Shown: positions 1-9,410, counted from the stretch's first letter. The stretch: DNA of 64,000 bases from Rhodospirillaceae bacterium (GCA_016845145.1 JAERTE010000020.1:62001-126000); one strand, 5' to 3'. Translations and numbers: made by a program. The notes: generated by a model not told the origin, from the letters alone.

Positions 1-1177
1 TCGACGCGTCGCTGTTGAGGCCGACGACCAGGCGGTCGCAGGTGGCCTTGGATTGATCCAGCAACGAGACATGTCCCGGATGCAAAAGATCGAAACAACC
101 GTTGGTGAAGCCGACCTTGAGCCCCTGGCGGCGCCAAACCTCAACGCGGTCTTTGGCTTCAGGTAGGGTAAGCACCTTGGCTTCGGCACGGGAGATTTCC
201 TCGTGATGAAGCGCGCTGACCAGCTCTGCGGCATAGACCGCCGCCGTTCCCACCTTACCGACCACAATCCCCGCTGCCGCATTGGCCAACTTGACCGCAT
301 CGGGCAGTTCCGCGCCCGCCGCCAGCGCGCCGGCCAGTGTCGCCACCACGGTATCGCCCGCGCCAGAGACATCGAACACCTCGCGGGCTTCAGCCTCAAC
401 ATGCAAGCTGGTTTCCGGTGTCACCAGCACCATGCCCTCCTGACTGAGTGTGACGAGGACGGCACCGAAATCGAAACGCTTCAACAAATTGCTGGCTGCC
501 TCAACGGCGGCACCGACACTGTTCACCACAAGGCCCGATGCTTCCGACAGCTCCTTGCGGTTCGGCGTGATCAAATCTGCGCCCGCGTAAATACTATAGT
601 CGTCACCCTTGGGGTCGACGATCACGCGCTTGCCCGCATCTTTGGCTGCCGTAATCAAGTCTTGCGCGCGGTCACCGCCCAGCACACCCTTGCCATAATC
701 CGACAACACCAACGCTCCACAATCGTTAAGGCCCGACATGGTGGCGGCGACCAAACCCTCGGCGGTGCCCGGGGCAAGTGTGCCCGTCACTTCCTTATCG
801 GCGCGCAACATTTGCTGATTGCCGGCCAGATAGCGGGTTTTGATGGCTGTCGGCCGCGAATCATCGACGATCAGATCGGGGTTGATGTCACCCAGGTCCG
901 CCAAATTCTCGGCCACAATTCGCCCGGCCCCGTCATCGCCCACGGTTGCCACCAGGGTCGCGCTACAGCCCAATCCAGCTAGGTTGCGAACCACATTGCC
1001 AACGCCGCCCAACATCTCGGTTTCTTGGGCGATACGTAAAACCGGTACCGGCGCTTCCGGTGAAATGCGCGCCACATCCCCGGAGATGAACCGGTCCAAC
1101 ATCACATCGCCGACACAAAGCACCCGGCTTTCTGTGATCGCCGACAACAACGGAATAAGGGTAGGGTGTGCGGTCAT
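1..1177 (-). CDS. hldE: Bifunctional heptose-7-phosphate kinase / heptose-1-phosphate adenylyltransferase (partial, C-terminus off window)
   Basis: Makes ADP-heptose for the LPS inner core: a PfkB/ribokinase-type kinase phosphorylates heptose-7-phosphate at C1, then a cytidylyltransferase-type domain adenylylates it. About 392 codons are visible. The kinase occupies roughly residues 1-320, with an early GDVMLDRF motif and the ribokinase signature DVSGAGDTVVATLAG near residue 270. A second domain begins around residue 345 and shows the nucleotidyltransferase GFTNGCFDLLHPGH motif (HxGH type). The frame is still open at base 1, so the last ~80-90 residues are missing because of the window edge. 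The ATG overlaps the stop of gmhA in an ATGA arrangement, indicating translational coupling. The two-domain fusion is the usual proteobacterial form. Confidence 0.95.
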   Translation of the reverse strand, partial: MTAHPTLIPLLSAITESRVLCVGDVMLDRFISGDVARISPEAPVPVLRIAQETEMLGGVGNVVRNLAGLGCSATLVATVGDDGAGRIVAENLADLGDINPDLIVDDSRPTAIKTRYLAGNQQMLRADKEVTGTLAPGTAEGLVAATMSGLNDCGALVLSDYGKGVLGGDRAQDLITAAKDAGKRVIVDPKGDDYSIYAGADLITPNRKELSEASGLVVNSVGAAVEAASNLLKRFDFGAVLVTLSQEGMVLVTPETSLHVEAEAREVFDVSGAGDTVVATLAGALAAGAELPDAVKLANAAAGIVVGKVGTAAVYAAELVSALHHEEISRAEAKVLTLPEAKDRVEVWRRQGLKVGFTNGCFDLLHPGHVSLLDQSKATCDRLVVGLNSDAS

Positions 1178-1755
1178 ACCAACTCCAGTTCCGTTTCCAG
1201 CGCGCCGCATAACATATGACCAAGCGTGATGTGCATTTCCTGGATGCGCGACGTTGTCTTGGCGGGCACCACCAAATACGGATCAGCCACCTCTGCCATC
1301 GGGCCGCCGCCCTTGCCGCCGAAGCCTGCCGGGGTGACGCCCATGGCCCTGGCTTGTTTGAGCGCGCGGATAACGTTCTCACTGTTGCCCGACGTGGAAA
1401 TACCGATGGCGAGATCACCCGGCTTGGCCAGTGCTTCCACCTGGCGGGCAAAGATATTTTCAAACCCGATGTCGTTGGCACCCGCAGTGAGAGCCGATGA
1501 ATCCGTCGTCAACGCGATAGCTGCGATAGGCGCGCGATCTGAGATGAACCGAATGGTCAATTCGGTCGCCAGATGCTGACAATCGGCAGCGCTGCCGCCA
1601 TTGCCGAAAAACAGAATCTTTCCGCCGTCTCGGATGCATGTCACGGCAATCGCGACCAATTGCTCAAACGGTTCTTTCAACTGCGCTTTGGTGGCGGCAG
1701 CCACGCTGGCTTGCTCGTCGAACTCGTTATCGAAAAACGCACCCAAATCCATCAT
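1174..1755 (-). CDS. gmhA: Phosphoheptose (sedoheptulose-7-phosphate) isomerase
   Basis: Converts sedoheptulose-7-phosphate to D-glycero-D-manno-heptose-7-phosphate, the first committed step of ADP-heptose synthesis. The 193-residue protein has the family length. It is a SIS-domain protein with the phosphosugar loop FFGNGGSAADCQHLATEL near residue 50 and GISTSGNSENVIRAL near residue 118. The C-terminal TSRIQEMHITLGHMLC helix, with the metal/active-site histidines of GmhA, is present. It starts with two Met codons; an AAGG sequence lies just upstream. It sits 25 bases after the oxidoreductase gene and overlaps hldE by 4 bases, so the three genes look like one operon. Confidence 0.95.
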   Translation of the reverse strand: MMDLGAFFDNEFDEQASVAAATKAQLKEPFEQLVAIAVTCIRDGGKILFFGNGGSAADCQHLATELTIRFISDRAPIAAIALTTDSSALTAGANDIGFENIFARQVEALAKPGDLAIGISTSGNSENVIRALKQARAMGVTPAGFGGKGGGPMAEVADPYLVVPAKTTSRIQEMHITLGHMLCGALETELELV

Positions 1756-1780
1756 TCAGAACCTTTTCAGTTTCCGCTGC

Positions 1781-3940
1781 TTATTGCAATTCGATCGTGC
1801 CGCCACCGCGCAGGCTCTCCAGCGCCGCCAGCGTCGCAGTGCTGGTTTCCACCAGTTCGGTCTCGCTGATGGGTGCCGGACCACCAGATGCAACGGCGTT
1901 CACGAATGCTTCCAGCGCGGCTTGGAAACCTTTGTCTTGCGCGCCTTTCCATGGTTGCGTGGCGCTGTCGCCCGATACCGTCAAAGTACGGAAGTCATCA
2001 ATCAGATATGTTGCACCACCGGCGTGCGCCTCGATACGTTCTTTGCCCGCAGACGCTGAACCGCGTGCCGTATAGACGATATTCGCCAATGAGCCGTCCG
2101 CGAAGCCGAGCGAGATCACCGCATCATCGCACGCGCCATCGGTATTGGCGGCAGCCTGTGCATCGACGCTGGAGATCGCCGCACCAACAAGAGCACGCGC
2201 CAGATCGATAAAGTGGCAGGCTTCACCCAAAATACGGCCACCGCCTGCGTCCAGGTCATGCACCCAGTGCTCAGCCGGGATCGCGCCGGCGTTGATGCGC
2301 ATAGAAATCACCTTGGGTCCTGCGTGCCGCGCCAGTGCATCCCTAAGCCGTACCGTCGCAGGCGCAAAGCGGCGGTTGAACCCGATTTGGAAAAACGCGC
2401 CGGAAGTTTCCGCCTGGGTGTTGCGAGCTTCGATCACAGCGTTCAGTTGCTCGAATGTCAGCGCCAAAGGTTTCTCCACCCAAACCGATTTGCCGGCCGC
2501 AAGTGCGTCCCGGGCGAGATCTGCGTGGCTATCGTGACGAGTGGCGATCAGCACCGCGTTGACGGAATCGTCTTCAAATACCGACGCCGGGTCCGTATCG
2601 GCATGCTGAAAACCAAATGTCTCCTGGCCATGCTCGGCACTGGCACCGCGTTCCGTAATCAGGGTTTGCAGCGTGACAGCGGCGAGCCCTTTCAGCTTCG
2701 GCAACAAAACCGTGCGCGCATAATTACCGCTGCCAACGGCGCCGACAACACAGTCGCCGGCCTTCCCGTGCGCGGGCTTGATAACAGGCGTCGGGTCGGC
2801 ATCGGTCTCACCGTCATAGTTAAGAATAACCCCAAGATGCTTGCTGCCACCGGTAACTAAACCATAGGCCTGCTCTGCATCAGTGAACGCGAAGTGATGC
2901 GTGATTAAGCTGCCGGCATCCAGCCGCAACGCTCTGCCCGGTTGCATCAATCGCAAGGTTTCTTCGAGATTGCCGGTTTCGGTCCAGCGCACCCAACCTT
3001 CCGGATACTTAACGCCGCGGGTCTCGAAATCATCGTCGTACCGGCCCGGCCCATAGGAGCGCGACACAATGACGTTCAGCTCTTTCTTCATGAAATCAGC
3101 GTAAGGAAATGCCGTGCCGGTCATGCCGACCATCACCACCCGTGCGCGGTCGCGGGCAATGACAGCGGCGGTTTCGAACGGCTCGGCAGAGCTTGTGGCG
3201 GCGGCGATAATGACCGCGTCGCAACCCAGACCGGCAGTCATTTCTCGGACCGTCTCCTCGACCAGCCCATCGGCAAGATCGAGCGTTTGTTCGGCCCCCA
3301 AGGTCTTGGCCAACGACAAACGATCGGGATCGTAATCCAGCGCCACCACCCTGGCACCGGCGAGAGTGAGAAATTGCGCAGCCATCTGCCCAACCAAGCC
3401 GCAGCCAATCACCGCCACCACATCACCCAATCCGGTCTCGGCATTGCGTACCGCATGCAGCGCAATAGCCCCAACGGTACCAAAGGCGGCTTCTTCATCG
3501 CTGACGCCATCCGGCACCGCAGCGGCTAAGTTACGCGGTACGACATTGAGCTCGGCATGATTGGCGAGCCCGGCGCCGGCCATGGCGACACGTCCACCGA
3601 CCCGGAAGTCTCCCTCCAACCCCGCGCCCACGGCCTTGATCACGCCGGCGGCTGAGTAGCCCAGCGGCAATGGTTCGTCTAAGCGCGCCATGACGGTTTC
3701 GAACGTCGCCTTCAATCCGTCGCGCTTGGCCTTGTCGAGCACCTTCTTCACCAGGTCCGGGCGCGCACGCGCCTTGCCCGCCAAACTCTTCTTGGCGAAA
3801 TCGATGACCATGCGTTCGGTGCCGGCTGATATCAGCGAGGCACGGGTTTCCACCAGGAGATGGCCGGCCTTGACACGCGGCGCCGGGACGTCCTTGAGCG
3901 CCAGCTTGCCGCTCTTGCGGCTCTGGATGACCTGTTTCAT
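1781..3940 (-). CDS. Two-domain oxidoreductase: zinc-type alcohol dehydrogenase fused to Gfo/Idh/MocA dehydrogenase
   Basis: This 719-residue protein joins two NAD(P)-dependent modules. Residues 1-370 are a medium-chain dehydrogenase with SLISAGTERMVIDFAKKS near the N-terminus and a Rossmann motif VAVIGCGLVGQMAAQ near residue 180. Residues ~390-719 are a Gfo/Idh/MocA module with VVGAVGSGNYARTVLLPKL, the VEKPLALTFEQL motif carrying the catalytic-type Lys, and GEACHFIDLARAL. Proteins with this fusion occur in polysaccharide and LPS gene clusters and are thought to oxidise or epimerise nucleotide-linked sugars; the substrate here is unknown. The frame is open upstream to 4186, but that extension overlaps the start of the divergent asnB-like gene and has no dehydrogenase character. 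I use the ATG at 3940 (MKQVIQSRKSGK), preceded by a GGGG stretch; an ATG at 3958 is the alternative. It is first in an operon with gmhA and hldE. Confidence 0.85.
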   Translation of the reverse strand: MKQVIQSRKSGKLALKDVPAPRVKAGHLLVETRASLISAGTERMVIDFAKKSLAGKARARPDLVKKVLDKAKRDGLKATFETVMARLDEPLPLGYSAAGVIKAVGAGLEGDFRVGGRVAMAGAGLANHAELNVVPRNLAAAVPDGVSDEEAAFGTVGAIALHAVRNAETGLGDVVAVIGCGLVGQMAAQFLTLAGARVVALDYDPDRLSLAKTLGAEQTLDLADGLVEETVREMTAGLGCDAVIIAAATSSAEPFETAAVIARDRARVVMVGMTGTAFPYADFMKKELNVIVSRSYGPGRYDDDFETRGVKYPEGWVRWTETGNLEETLRLMQPGRALRLDAGSLITHHFAFTDAEQAYGLVTGGSKHLGVILNYDGETDADPTPVIKPAHGKAGDCVVGAVGSGNYARTVLLPKLKGLAAVTLQTLITERGASAEHGQETFGFQHADTDPASVFEDDSVNAVLIATRHDSHADLARDALAAGKSVWVEKPLALTFEQLNAVIEARNTQAETSGAFFQIGFNRRFAPATVRLRDALARHAGPKVISMRINAGAIPAEHWVHDLDAGGGRILGEACHFIDLARALVGAAISSVDAQAAANTDGACDDAVISLGFADGSLANIVYTARGSASAGKERIEAHAGGATYLIDDFRTLTVSGDSATQPWKGAQDKGFQAALEAFVNAVASGGPAPISETELVETSTATLAALESLRGGGTIELQ

Positions 3941-4033
3941 GTGGCTTTTTAACCCCATTTTACCGGTGGATGCAAAGACCTGATTCCATTGAAAAAACTT
4001 TGTTCGGCGGCGAGGGCGCGCTATGAAGCTTGC

Positions 4034-5818
4034 ATGTGTGGGATCGCCGCCCTTTTTGCCTATCATGCCGATGCGCCGCCGGTGGCCATATCCGAGCTCC
4101 TGGCGGTCAATCACGCGATGCTCAGACGCGGCCCGGACGGCGGCGGCCATTGGATCGACGAGGCCAGCCGCGTCGGCCTCGGACACCGTCGTCTCGCCAT
4201 CATCGATCTCTCAACGGACGCCGCCCAGCCTATGGTACGCGACTCGCTTGGTGGCGAGGCAGAACGGTTTCGCATCACCTACAATGGCGAGATATACAAC
4301 TTCCAGGCCTTGCGGGCCGAACTCGAATCAAGCGGTGTGCCCTTCACCACCCAATCCGACACCGAGGTATTGATCCGGCTCTATGAACGCGATGGCGCGG
4401 AGATGGCAGGAAAACTGCGCGGCATGTTCACGCTCGCCATCTGGGATGCGAAAGCCGAAAGCCTGTTTTTGGCGCGCGACCCGTTCGGCATCAAACCGCT
4501 CTATGTGGCCGATGACGGGCGTACGCTGCGCGTCGCCTCACAGGTAAAAGCGCTGCTGGCTGGCGGACATGCGGGCAAAGTTGGGCCGGACCCGGCGGGC
4601 CACGCAGGTTTTTATTTATTCGGCAGCGTGCCCGAACCGCACACGCTCTATGCTGATATCCACGCCCTTGGACCTGGGACCACCTTGACCATCGAGAAGG
4701 GCGGCCATCGCCACGAGACGACGTTTTTCAATATGCGCGATGCTTTGATGGCAGCACCGGACAAGGCAGCGGAAATCGATCTGCGGGAATTGCTGCTCGA
4801 CAGCATGCGCCATCATTTTGTCGCCGACGTGCCGGTCGGCGTGTTTTTGTCGGCGGGCCTGGATTCGACCACATTGACCGCGCTTGCCACCGAAGCGCAA
4901 ACGGGTGACATCCGAACCTTCACCTTGGGCTTCGAGGAGTTTGACGGCACGGCCAAGGACGAAGTGCCGCTGGCAGAAGCTGTATCCGAACACTACGGCA
5001 CCCGCCATCTGACCGAACGGATCGCCAAACTGCATTTCGACGACGCCCTGCCCGATATCCTCCATGCCATGGACCAACCCAGCGTCGACGGCGTGAACAC
5101 CTATTTCGTATCCCGCGTGGCGGCGCACGGCGGTCTGAAGGTGGTGCTTTCCGGGCTTGGCGGTGATGAGGTGTTCGGCGGTTACGACACTTTCGCGCAA
5201 GTCCCGCGACTGGCGGCCACGTTAGGCGCTGTGCCCGGCGCAAGCGCGGTGGGTAAGCTGTTTCGGCAAGTCACGGTGCCGTTGATTAGCTCAAGAATAT
5301 CACCCAAGTATGCCGGTTTGCTGGAACTGGGCGGCAGCTACGGGGGTGCATATCTGCTCCGGCGCGGCATGTTCATGCCGTGGGAATTGCCAAGCGTCAT
5401 GGACCCCGACATGGCACGCAGCGGCTGGGAGGCGCTACAGCCGATCACACGTATGAATGCGGAGGTGGGTGATATTTCCGACCCCCAGGGCAAGGTCCGT
5501 GCGCTTGAGATGGCATGGTACATGCGCAATCAACTGCTACGCGATGCCGATTGGGCGGGGATGGCGCACTCTCTGGAAATCAGGGTGCCGTTGGTCGATC
5601 CGGTGCTGTTCGCAGGGTTAGCGCCGGCATTCGCGAGTAAGCGCGATATGGCGCTTACACCGGCAAAGTCCTTGCCCGACGCTATCGTGAACCGAGCGAA
5701 ATCAGGGTTCTTCGTACCGGTTGAGCGTTGGGTGCGCGATAGCGGTGGGCAATCGGGGCCGGAATACGGCCTGCGCGGCTGGGCGCGCAAGGTCCACGCC
5801 GCGCAAACGAGCGGTTAG
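4034..5818 (+). CDS. asnB: Asparagine synthetase (glutamine-hydrolysing) family protein, probably envelope-sugar amidotransferase
   Basis: A 594-residue AsnB-fold enzyme: class II glutamine amidotransferase domain (1-~210) followed by an ATP-pyrophosphatase synthetase domain (~230-570). The start is fixed by the catalytic Cys: MCGIAALFAY puts Cys directly after the initiator Met, as class II amidotransferases require; the frame is open further 5' but those starts would bury it. RRGPDGGG, LGHRRLAIIDLS and YNGEIYNF are standard glutaminase motifs. The PP-loop reads VFLSAGLDSTTL, so the usual SGGLDS is SAGLDS. SGLGGDEVFGGY and the C-terminal VNRAKSGFFVPVERWV follow. Its position next to LPS genes suggests it amidates an envelope sugar acid rather than making free asparagine; this is inference. 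Confidence 0.85.
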   Translation: MCGIAALFAYHADAPPVAISELLAVNHAMLRRGPDGGGHWIDEASRVGLGHRRLAIIDLSTDAAQPMVRDSLGGEAERFRITYNGEIYNFQALRAELESSGVPFTTQSDTEVLIRLYERDGAEMAGKLRGMFTLAIWDAKAESLFLARDPFGIKPLYVADDGRTLRVASQVKALLAGGHAGKVGPDPAGHAGFYLFGSVPEPHTLYADIHALGPGTTLTIEKGGHRHETTFFNMRDALMAAPDKAAEIDLRELLLDSMRHHFVADVPVGVFLSAGLDSTTLTALATEAQTGDIRTFTLGFEEFDGTAKDEVPLAEAVSEHYGTRHLTERIAKLHFDDALPDILHAMDQPSVDGVNTYFVSRVAAHGGLKVVLSGLGGDEVFGGYDTFAQVPRLAATLGAVPGASAVGKLFRQVTVPLISSRISPKYAGLLELGGSYGGAYLLRRGMFMPWELPSVMDPDMARSGWEALQPITRMNAEVGDISDPQGKVRALEMAWYMRNQLLRDADWAGMAHSLEIRVPLVDPVLFAGLAPAFASKRDMALTPAKSLPDAIVNRAKSGFFVPVERWVRDSGGQSGPEYGLRGWARKVHAAQTSG

Positions 5819-5832
5819 ATAGGGAGCGAATC

Positions 5833-6837
5833 GTGGCAGATAAAAAGATCGACAGTGTGCGGCTGCAAAACATCGTACAAGGCTTCGGACAATCGGCGGC
5901 ACTGATGTCGGCGGTTGAGCTGGGCATCTTCACGGCCATCGACGGCGGTGCAAACAGCATCGACGCCGTGGCCGCAGCCGTCGATATCCACCCCGTCAAT
6001 GCTGAACGCCTGCTGACCATGCTGGCGGCCATGGATCTGGTGCACCTGGATGAATCCGGTTTCAGCAACGCCGACGACGTGGCGCGGTTTTTGGTCGATG
6101 GCAGCCCGCGTTACGCCGGCGCGTGGATGCTGTTTAACAAGCCACAATGGAACGATTGGGGAAAGTTGACCGAACACCTGCGCGCAAAGGAACTGAAAGT
6201 CCTGGGTCCGATCGGTGACTTCACCGTCGATGATGCCCGGGCCTATCACAAAGCGACCTATTCCATCGGCATGGGGGCAGGCCGACGGTTCGTGAAACAA
6301 GTCGATTTGACGGGGCGCAAAAAGATCCTCGATCTCGGCGGCGGGTCCGGCGCCTACTGCATCAACGCCGCCATGACCTATCCCGAGATTACCGCCGTGG
6401 TATTCGATCTGCCGCCGGTGGCCGAAGTGGCGCGGGAGTTCATTGCCGAGAACGACGTCCAGGACCGGGTCACGGCCATGGGTGGCGATTTTACACAAGA
6501 CGATTTTCCGACCGGTGCTGACGTGGTCATCATGGCGTCGAACCTGCCCATGTACGGACCCGGCGTCATTCAGCATGTCGTGCAAAAGGCGTACGGCGCC
6601 CTGGAGCCCGGTGGTGAGATGCATCTCATTGGCGAGACCTTGAATGACGACCGCGTCGGTCCCATTGGGCCTGCCTATTGGGGATTGGGTCAGGCGATAA
6701 GCGAGACCGAAGGCGTTGCCCATTCCGAGGCGGATTGCATAGGGTACTTTGAAACTGCAGGGTTTCGAGATGTGGCCGCGACACCGTTCATCGAGGGCAC
6801 GTTGACGCGGATTCACGGCATCAAATCCCGGTCCTAG
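5833..6837 (+). CDS. SAM-dependent O-methyltransferase, dimerising small-molecule type
   Basis: The 334-residue protein matches the plant/polyketide-type O-methyltransferase family. It has an N-terminal winged-helix dimerisation domain (about 1-90, AVELGIFTAIDGG and NAERLLTMLAAMDLV) and a C-terminal Rossmann methyltransferase with the SAM loop ILDLGGGSGAYCI near residue 165. An acidic FDLPPV motif follows at the end of beta-2. The start is GTG with AGGGAG six bases upstream. It lies 14 bases after the AsnB-type gene, so the two are probably cotranscribed. The substrate is not evident; family members methylate hydroxyls on small aromatic or polyketide-like molecules. Confidence 0.8.
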   Translation: MADKKIDSVRLQNIVQGFGQSAALMSAVELGIFTAIDGGANSIDAVAAAVDIHPVNAERLLTMLAAMDLVHLDESGFSNADDVARFLVDGSPRYAGAWMLFNKPQWNDWGKLTEHLRAKELKVLGPIGDFTVDDARAYHKATYSIGMGAGRRFVKQVDLTGRKKILDLGGGSGAYCINAAMTYPEITAVVFDLPPVAEVAREFIAENDVQDRVTAMGGDFTQDDFPTGADVVIMASNLPMYGPGVIQHVVQKAYGALEPGGEMHLIGETLNDDRVGPIGPAYWGLGQAISETEGVAHSEADCIGYFETAGFRDVAATPFIEGTLTRIHGIKSRS

Positions 6838-6923
6838 TTTGCGCCCCTGATTTAAGTCAAAACCAGCCCTGTATTTATCCGTTATGAAAGCAGGCTTAGC
6901 TGCATTCATGAAGGAACGGTTTC

Positions 6924-7697
6924 ATGCGACTGAACGAAGATCAGGTTCAACAGTTCAAACAAAAAGGCTTCATTGTCGTCAAAGGCGTGTTCGATGCCGA
7001 CGCCATGTCCAAGGTTTCGGCCTGGGCGGACGAATTGCAGGCGAAAGAGCCGGCCCCAGGTGCCGAAGCGAAATACTACGAACAAAGCGTGCTGAACGGC
7101 GAAGACGTGCTGGTGCGTATCGAGAACGTTGTCGGCGAGGAAATCAACCCAGCCATGACATCGCTTTTGATTTCGCCCGAAGTCATCGCCAGCCTGACGC
7201 AGTTGTTGGGTGAAGCACCGGTGCTGTTCAAGGAAAAGATCAACTACAAATTGCCCGGGTGCCGCGCCGACAAACTCCACCAAGACCAAGCGGCTGGCTG
7301 GAATACATATACGGATTTCTTCATCACCATGGCGATTGCCATCGACGCCAATCGCGAGGACAACGCGGCGCTCAGTTTCATGAGTTCCGGCAATTACCCG
7401 CATGCCGACCTGATGACCGAGGAATGGAAGCCGATCACCGAAACCGACCCGCCATACGAACCCGTCGAAGACTACAGCCTGATCGAGGCCGACCCGGGGG
7501 ATGTGATTTTTTTCGATTCCTACGTGCCGCATGGCTCACCGCCGAACACTTCAGAGCGCGCCCGTCGCAATATTTTCCTCACTTTTAACCGGGAGTCGGC
7601 CGGCGACCTGCGGGCGCGCTATTACGCCGACAAGTGGGCCAGTTATGCGCCGAACAAAGCGGGCGACGGCCGTGGCGAGGCGGAGTTCCGGGTATAA
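6924..7697 (+). CDS. Phytanoyl-CoA dioxygenase (PhyH) family Fe(II)/2-oxoglutarate oxygenase
   Basis: A 257-residue double-stranded beta-helix oxygenase. The iron-binding facial triad is visible: the HxD pair in DKLHQDQAAGWNTYTD near residue 115, and the distal His in SYVPHGSPPNTSERARR near residue 198. The downstream Arg that binds 2-oxoglutarate lies in the same motif. PhyH-type enzymes hydroxylate lipids, amino acids, ectoine or secondary metabolites; nothing here fixes the substrate. AAGGAACGG precedes the ATG. It follows the methyltransferase by 86 bases on the same strand and may belong to the same tailoring group. It converges on the DUF3179 gene. Confidence 0.85.
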   Translation: MRLNEDQVQQFKQKGFIVVKGVFDADAMSKVSAWADELQAKEPAPGAEAKYYEQSVLNGEDVLVRIENVVGEEINPAMTSLLISPEVIASLTQLLGEAPVLFKEKINYKLPGCRADKLHQDQAAGWNTYTDFFITMAIAIDANREDNAALSFMSSGNYPHADLMTEEWKPITETDPPYEPVEDYSLIEADPGDVIFFDSYVPHGSPPNTSERARRNIFLTFNRESAGDLRARYYADKWASYAPNKAGDGRGEAEFRV

Positions 7698-7713
7698 ATC
7701 CGAGAAATCTTGA

Positions 7714-8727
7714 TTATTTCCAGTGCAGGGTACCTTTCGGTACGAAAGCCCTAAAGGCGAATGCGAACGTGACATCGTAAACGGTGTCGACCCATTTATC
7801 GAGGGCCGCATCGTAACGGCGTGCGATTACGTTGCCGACATCGCGGCCGAAGTGAATCCACTTGGTATCGTGGATCGAATTCTGGCCCGGTTCCCACCAT
7901 ATGGTAAGGTTTCTTCGGTCGATTTCGCCTCTTCGTTTCAGGCTTTTAAGTGTCCAGGCTTCCTTCCCGACAACGACGACGCGGTCGAAAGGCTTGACGC
8001 CTTTCGGCAACTTATAAACGCCCAGGCCGTCGCCCTTTGAAGTATCCATGCGCACATAAGGCGTCGTGCCGTACGGTCTGGCGGCCGGGTCGTTCGGCAC
8101 CAAGACACGTCCCCCCGGATGGCGTTCGCGAAACCGGGCAAAGGACTCGATTCTGCTGGGCAGAGGCTTCAAGCGCTTGCCCGAATGCGTGCCGACGATC
8201 GCCTGACCGGTGAATTGCTGCCACCACGACTCGGTCTCATGGTCGTACATCAGCATATCGAAATGGCGCAAACGCCCGGTGTTGCCGAACACAGCCGGTT
8301 TGCCGCCAACACGGCGCTCGAACACGACGCCTGAATTGCAAAGCGGACAATAAGTCACCAGGATCGGTTTTCCGGCAATGGTGTCGTTGACGATCTCGTG
8401 CCATAGCAAAATACGCAAAGGATAGGCGCGCGGTTCGAAATACAACGACACGCTGAGCACCGGCTCCAAATCACCCAAACCGGTCACTTTGTCCACCCGT
8501 TCAAACTTGGGCTTGATAATGGGTGTAATGGTGTCGCGCTTGGCACCGTCGGCTCGGATATCCTCAAGCTCAATCGTGCGTTTGGCAAAATCGGTTTTCG
8601 GAAACTCCCGCGACCAATGCTGAACGTTCTCGCTGAACGCCGAAGATTGGCCCGAGTTGGTTACAAAGAACAACGCCGCAGCCAATAGGCCGTTGCCAAT
8701 CCACGATCTGAACCTTGCGTGACGCAT
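7714..8727 (-). CDS. DUF3179 family secreted protein
   Basis: Function unknown. From the ATG at 8727 the protein has 337 residues and begins with a Sec signal-like segment (RHARFRSWIGNGLLAAALFF, then a small-residue region), so it should be exported. The open frame continues to 8847, but that would cover the N-terminus of the divergent cobO and bury the signal peptide. The DUF3179 core is recognisable: ILLWHEIVNDTIAGKPIL, then VTYCPLCNSGVVFERR with a CPLC pair, and DMLMYDHETESWWQQFTG. The ordered Cys, Asp/Glu and Trp residues suggest a metal- or redox-dependent enzyme, but no activity is established for the family as far as I know. It is divergent from cobO with a 50-base gap. Confidence 0.8.
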   Translation of the reverse strand: MRHARFRSWIGNGLLAAALFFVTNSGQSSAFSENVQHWSREFPKTDFAKRTIELEDIRADGAKRDTITPIIKPKFERVDKVTGLGDLEPVLSVSLYFEPRAYPLRILLWHEIVNDTIAGKPILVTYCPLCNSGVVFERRVGGKPAVFGNTGRLRHFDMLMYDHETESWWQQFTGQAIVGTHSGKRLKPLPSRIESFARFRERHPGGRVLVPNDPAARPYGTTPYVRMDTSKGDGLGVYKLPKGVKPFDRVVVVGKEAWTLKSLKRRGEIDRRNLTIWWEPGQNSIHDTKWIHFGRDVGNVIARRYDAALDKWVDTVYDVTFAFAFRAFVPKGTLHWK

Positions 8728-8777
8728 AGCAGGGATGGTACCCAAACAAGGTAACAGGTACAAACAGGCGGGCCACC

Positions 8778-9410
8778 ATGACCGGGAAATCGAAACCTGA
8801 GATGACGGAAGACGAACTGAACCAGCGCCACGCTGAAAAGATGGCAAAGAAAAAAGCCGCGCGCGATAAAATCATCGCCACCAAAACCATCGAGAAGGGC
8901 CTTGTCATCGTTCACACGGGCAAGGGCAAAGGCAAATCCACCGCCGCCATGGGCCTAGCCGTACGCGCTATCGGCAACGGCATGCGCATTGGGATCGTGC
9001 AATTCGTCAAAGGGGTGTGGGAAACCGGTGAGCGGGTCGTGCTTGATGCCTTTCCCGATCAAGTCACCATCAAGGCCATGGGCGAAGGGTTCAGTTGGGA
9101 TACCCAGGACCGCGAGCGCGATATTGCCGCCGCCGAGCAGGCCTGGGCGACATCGAAGGAAATGATGGCCAGCGGTGAATATGATATGGTGGTTCTGGAC
9201 GAGCTCAACATTCCCTTGCGCTACGAGAACCTCGACATCAACGATGTGGTGGCGACGCTTAAGGCCAAGCCCGAAATGCTGCACGTCGTGGTTACGGGCC
9301 GCAACGCCAAGGACGAGTTGATAGACGTTGCCGATCTGGTAACTGAAATGACTATGATCAAGCATCCCTTCCGGGCCGGCGTCAAAGCGCAGAAAGGTAT
9401 TGAATTCTGA
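8778..9410 (+). CDS. cobO: Cob(I)alamin adenosyltransferase (CobA/CobO type)
   Basis: Transfers the adenosyl group from ATP to the corrinoid cobalt, giving adenosylcobinamide/adenosylcobalamin in the aerobic B12 route. The 210-residue length fits. A basic N-terminal helix (about 1-40) precedes the P-loop VHTGKGKGKSTAAMGLAVRA near residue 45. IVQFVKGVWETGER and the Walker B-like VVLDELNIPLRYENLD follow near residue 135. The stop codon overlaps the ATG of the next gene (TGATG), so cobO, the SYLF lipoprotein and cobQ appear to be read together. Confidence 0.93.
   Translation: MTGKSKPEMTEDELNQRHAEKMAKKKAARDKIIATKTIEKGLVIVHTGKGKGKSTAAMGLAVRAIGNGMRIGIVQFVKGVWETGERVVLDAFPDQVTIKAMGEGFSWDTQDRERDIAAAEQAWATSKEMMASGEYDMVVLDELNIPLRYENLDINDVVATLKAKPEMLHVVVTGRNAKDELIDVADLVTEMTMIKHPFRAGVKAQKGIEF

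Noticed and set aside
203-982. Long plus-strand open frame opposite hldE
   Set aside because: It is the antisense shadow of a well-supported kinase and has biased His/Arg/Gln composition without any family motif.
3941-4186. N-terminal extension of the two-domain oxidoreductase
   Set aside because: The frame is open to 4186 but overlaps the start of the divergent asnB-like gene and shows no dehydrogenase-like sequence; internal ATG codons at 3940 or 3958 fit better.
5815-6909. 364-codon minus-strand frame opposite the methyltransferase
   Set aside because: The methyltransferase on the plus strand has the SAM motif and dimerisation domain; the antisense frame has none.
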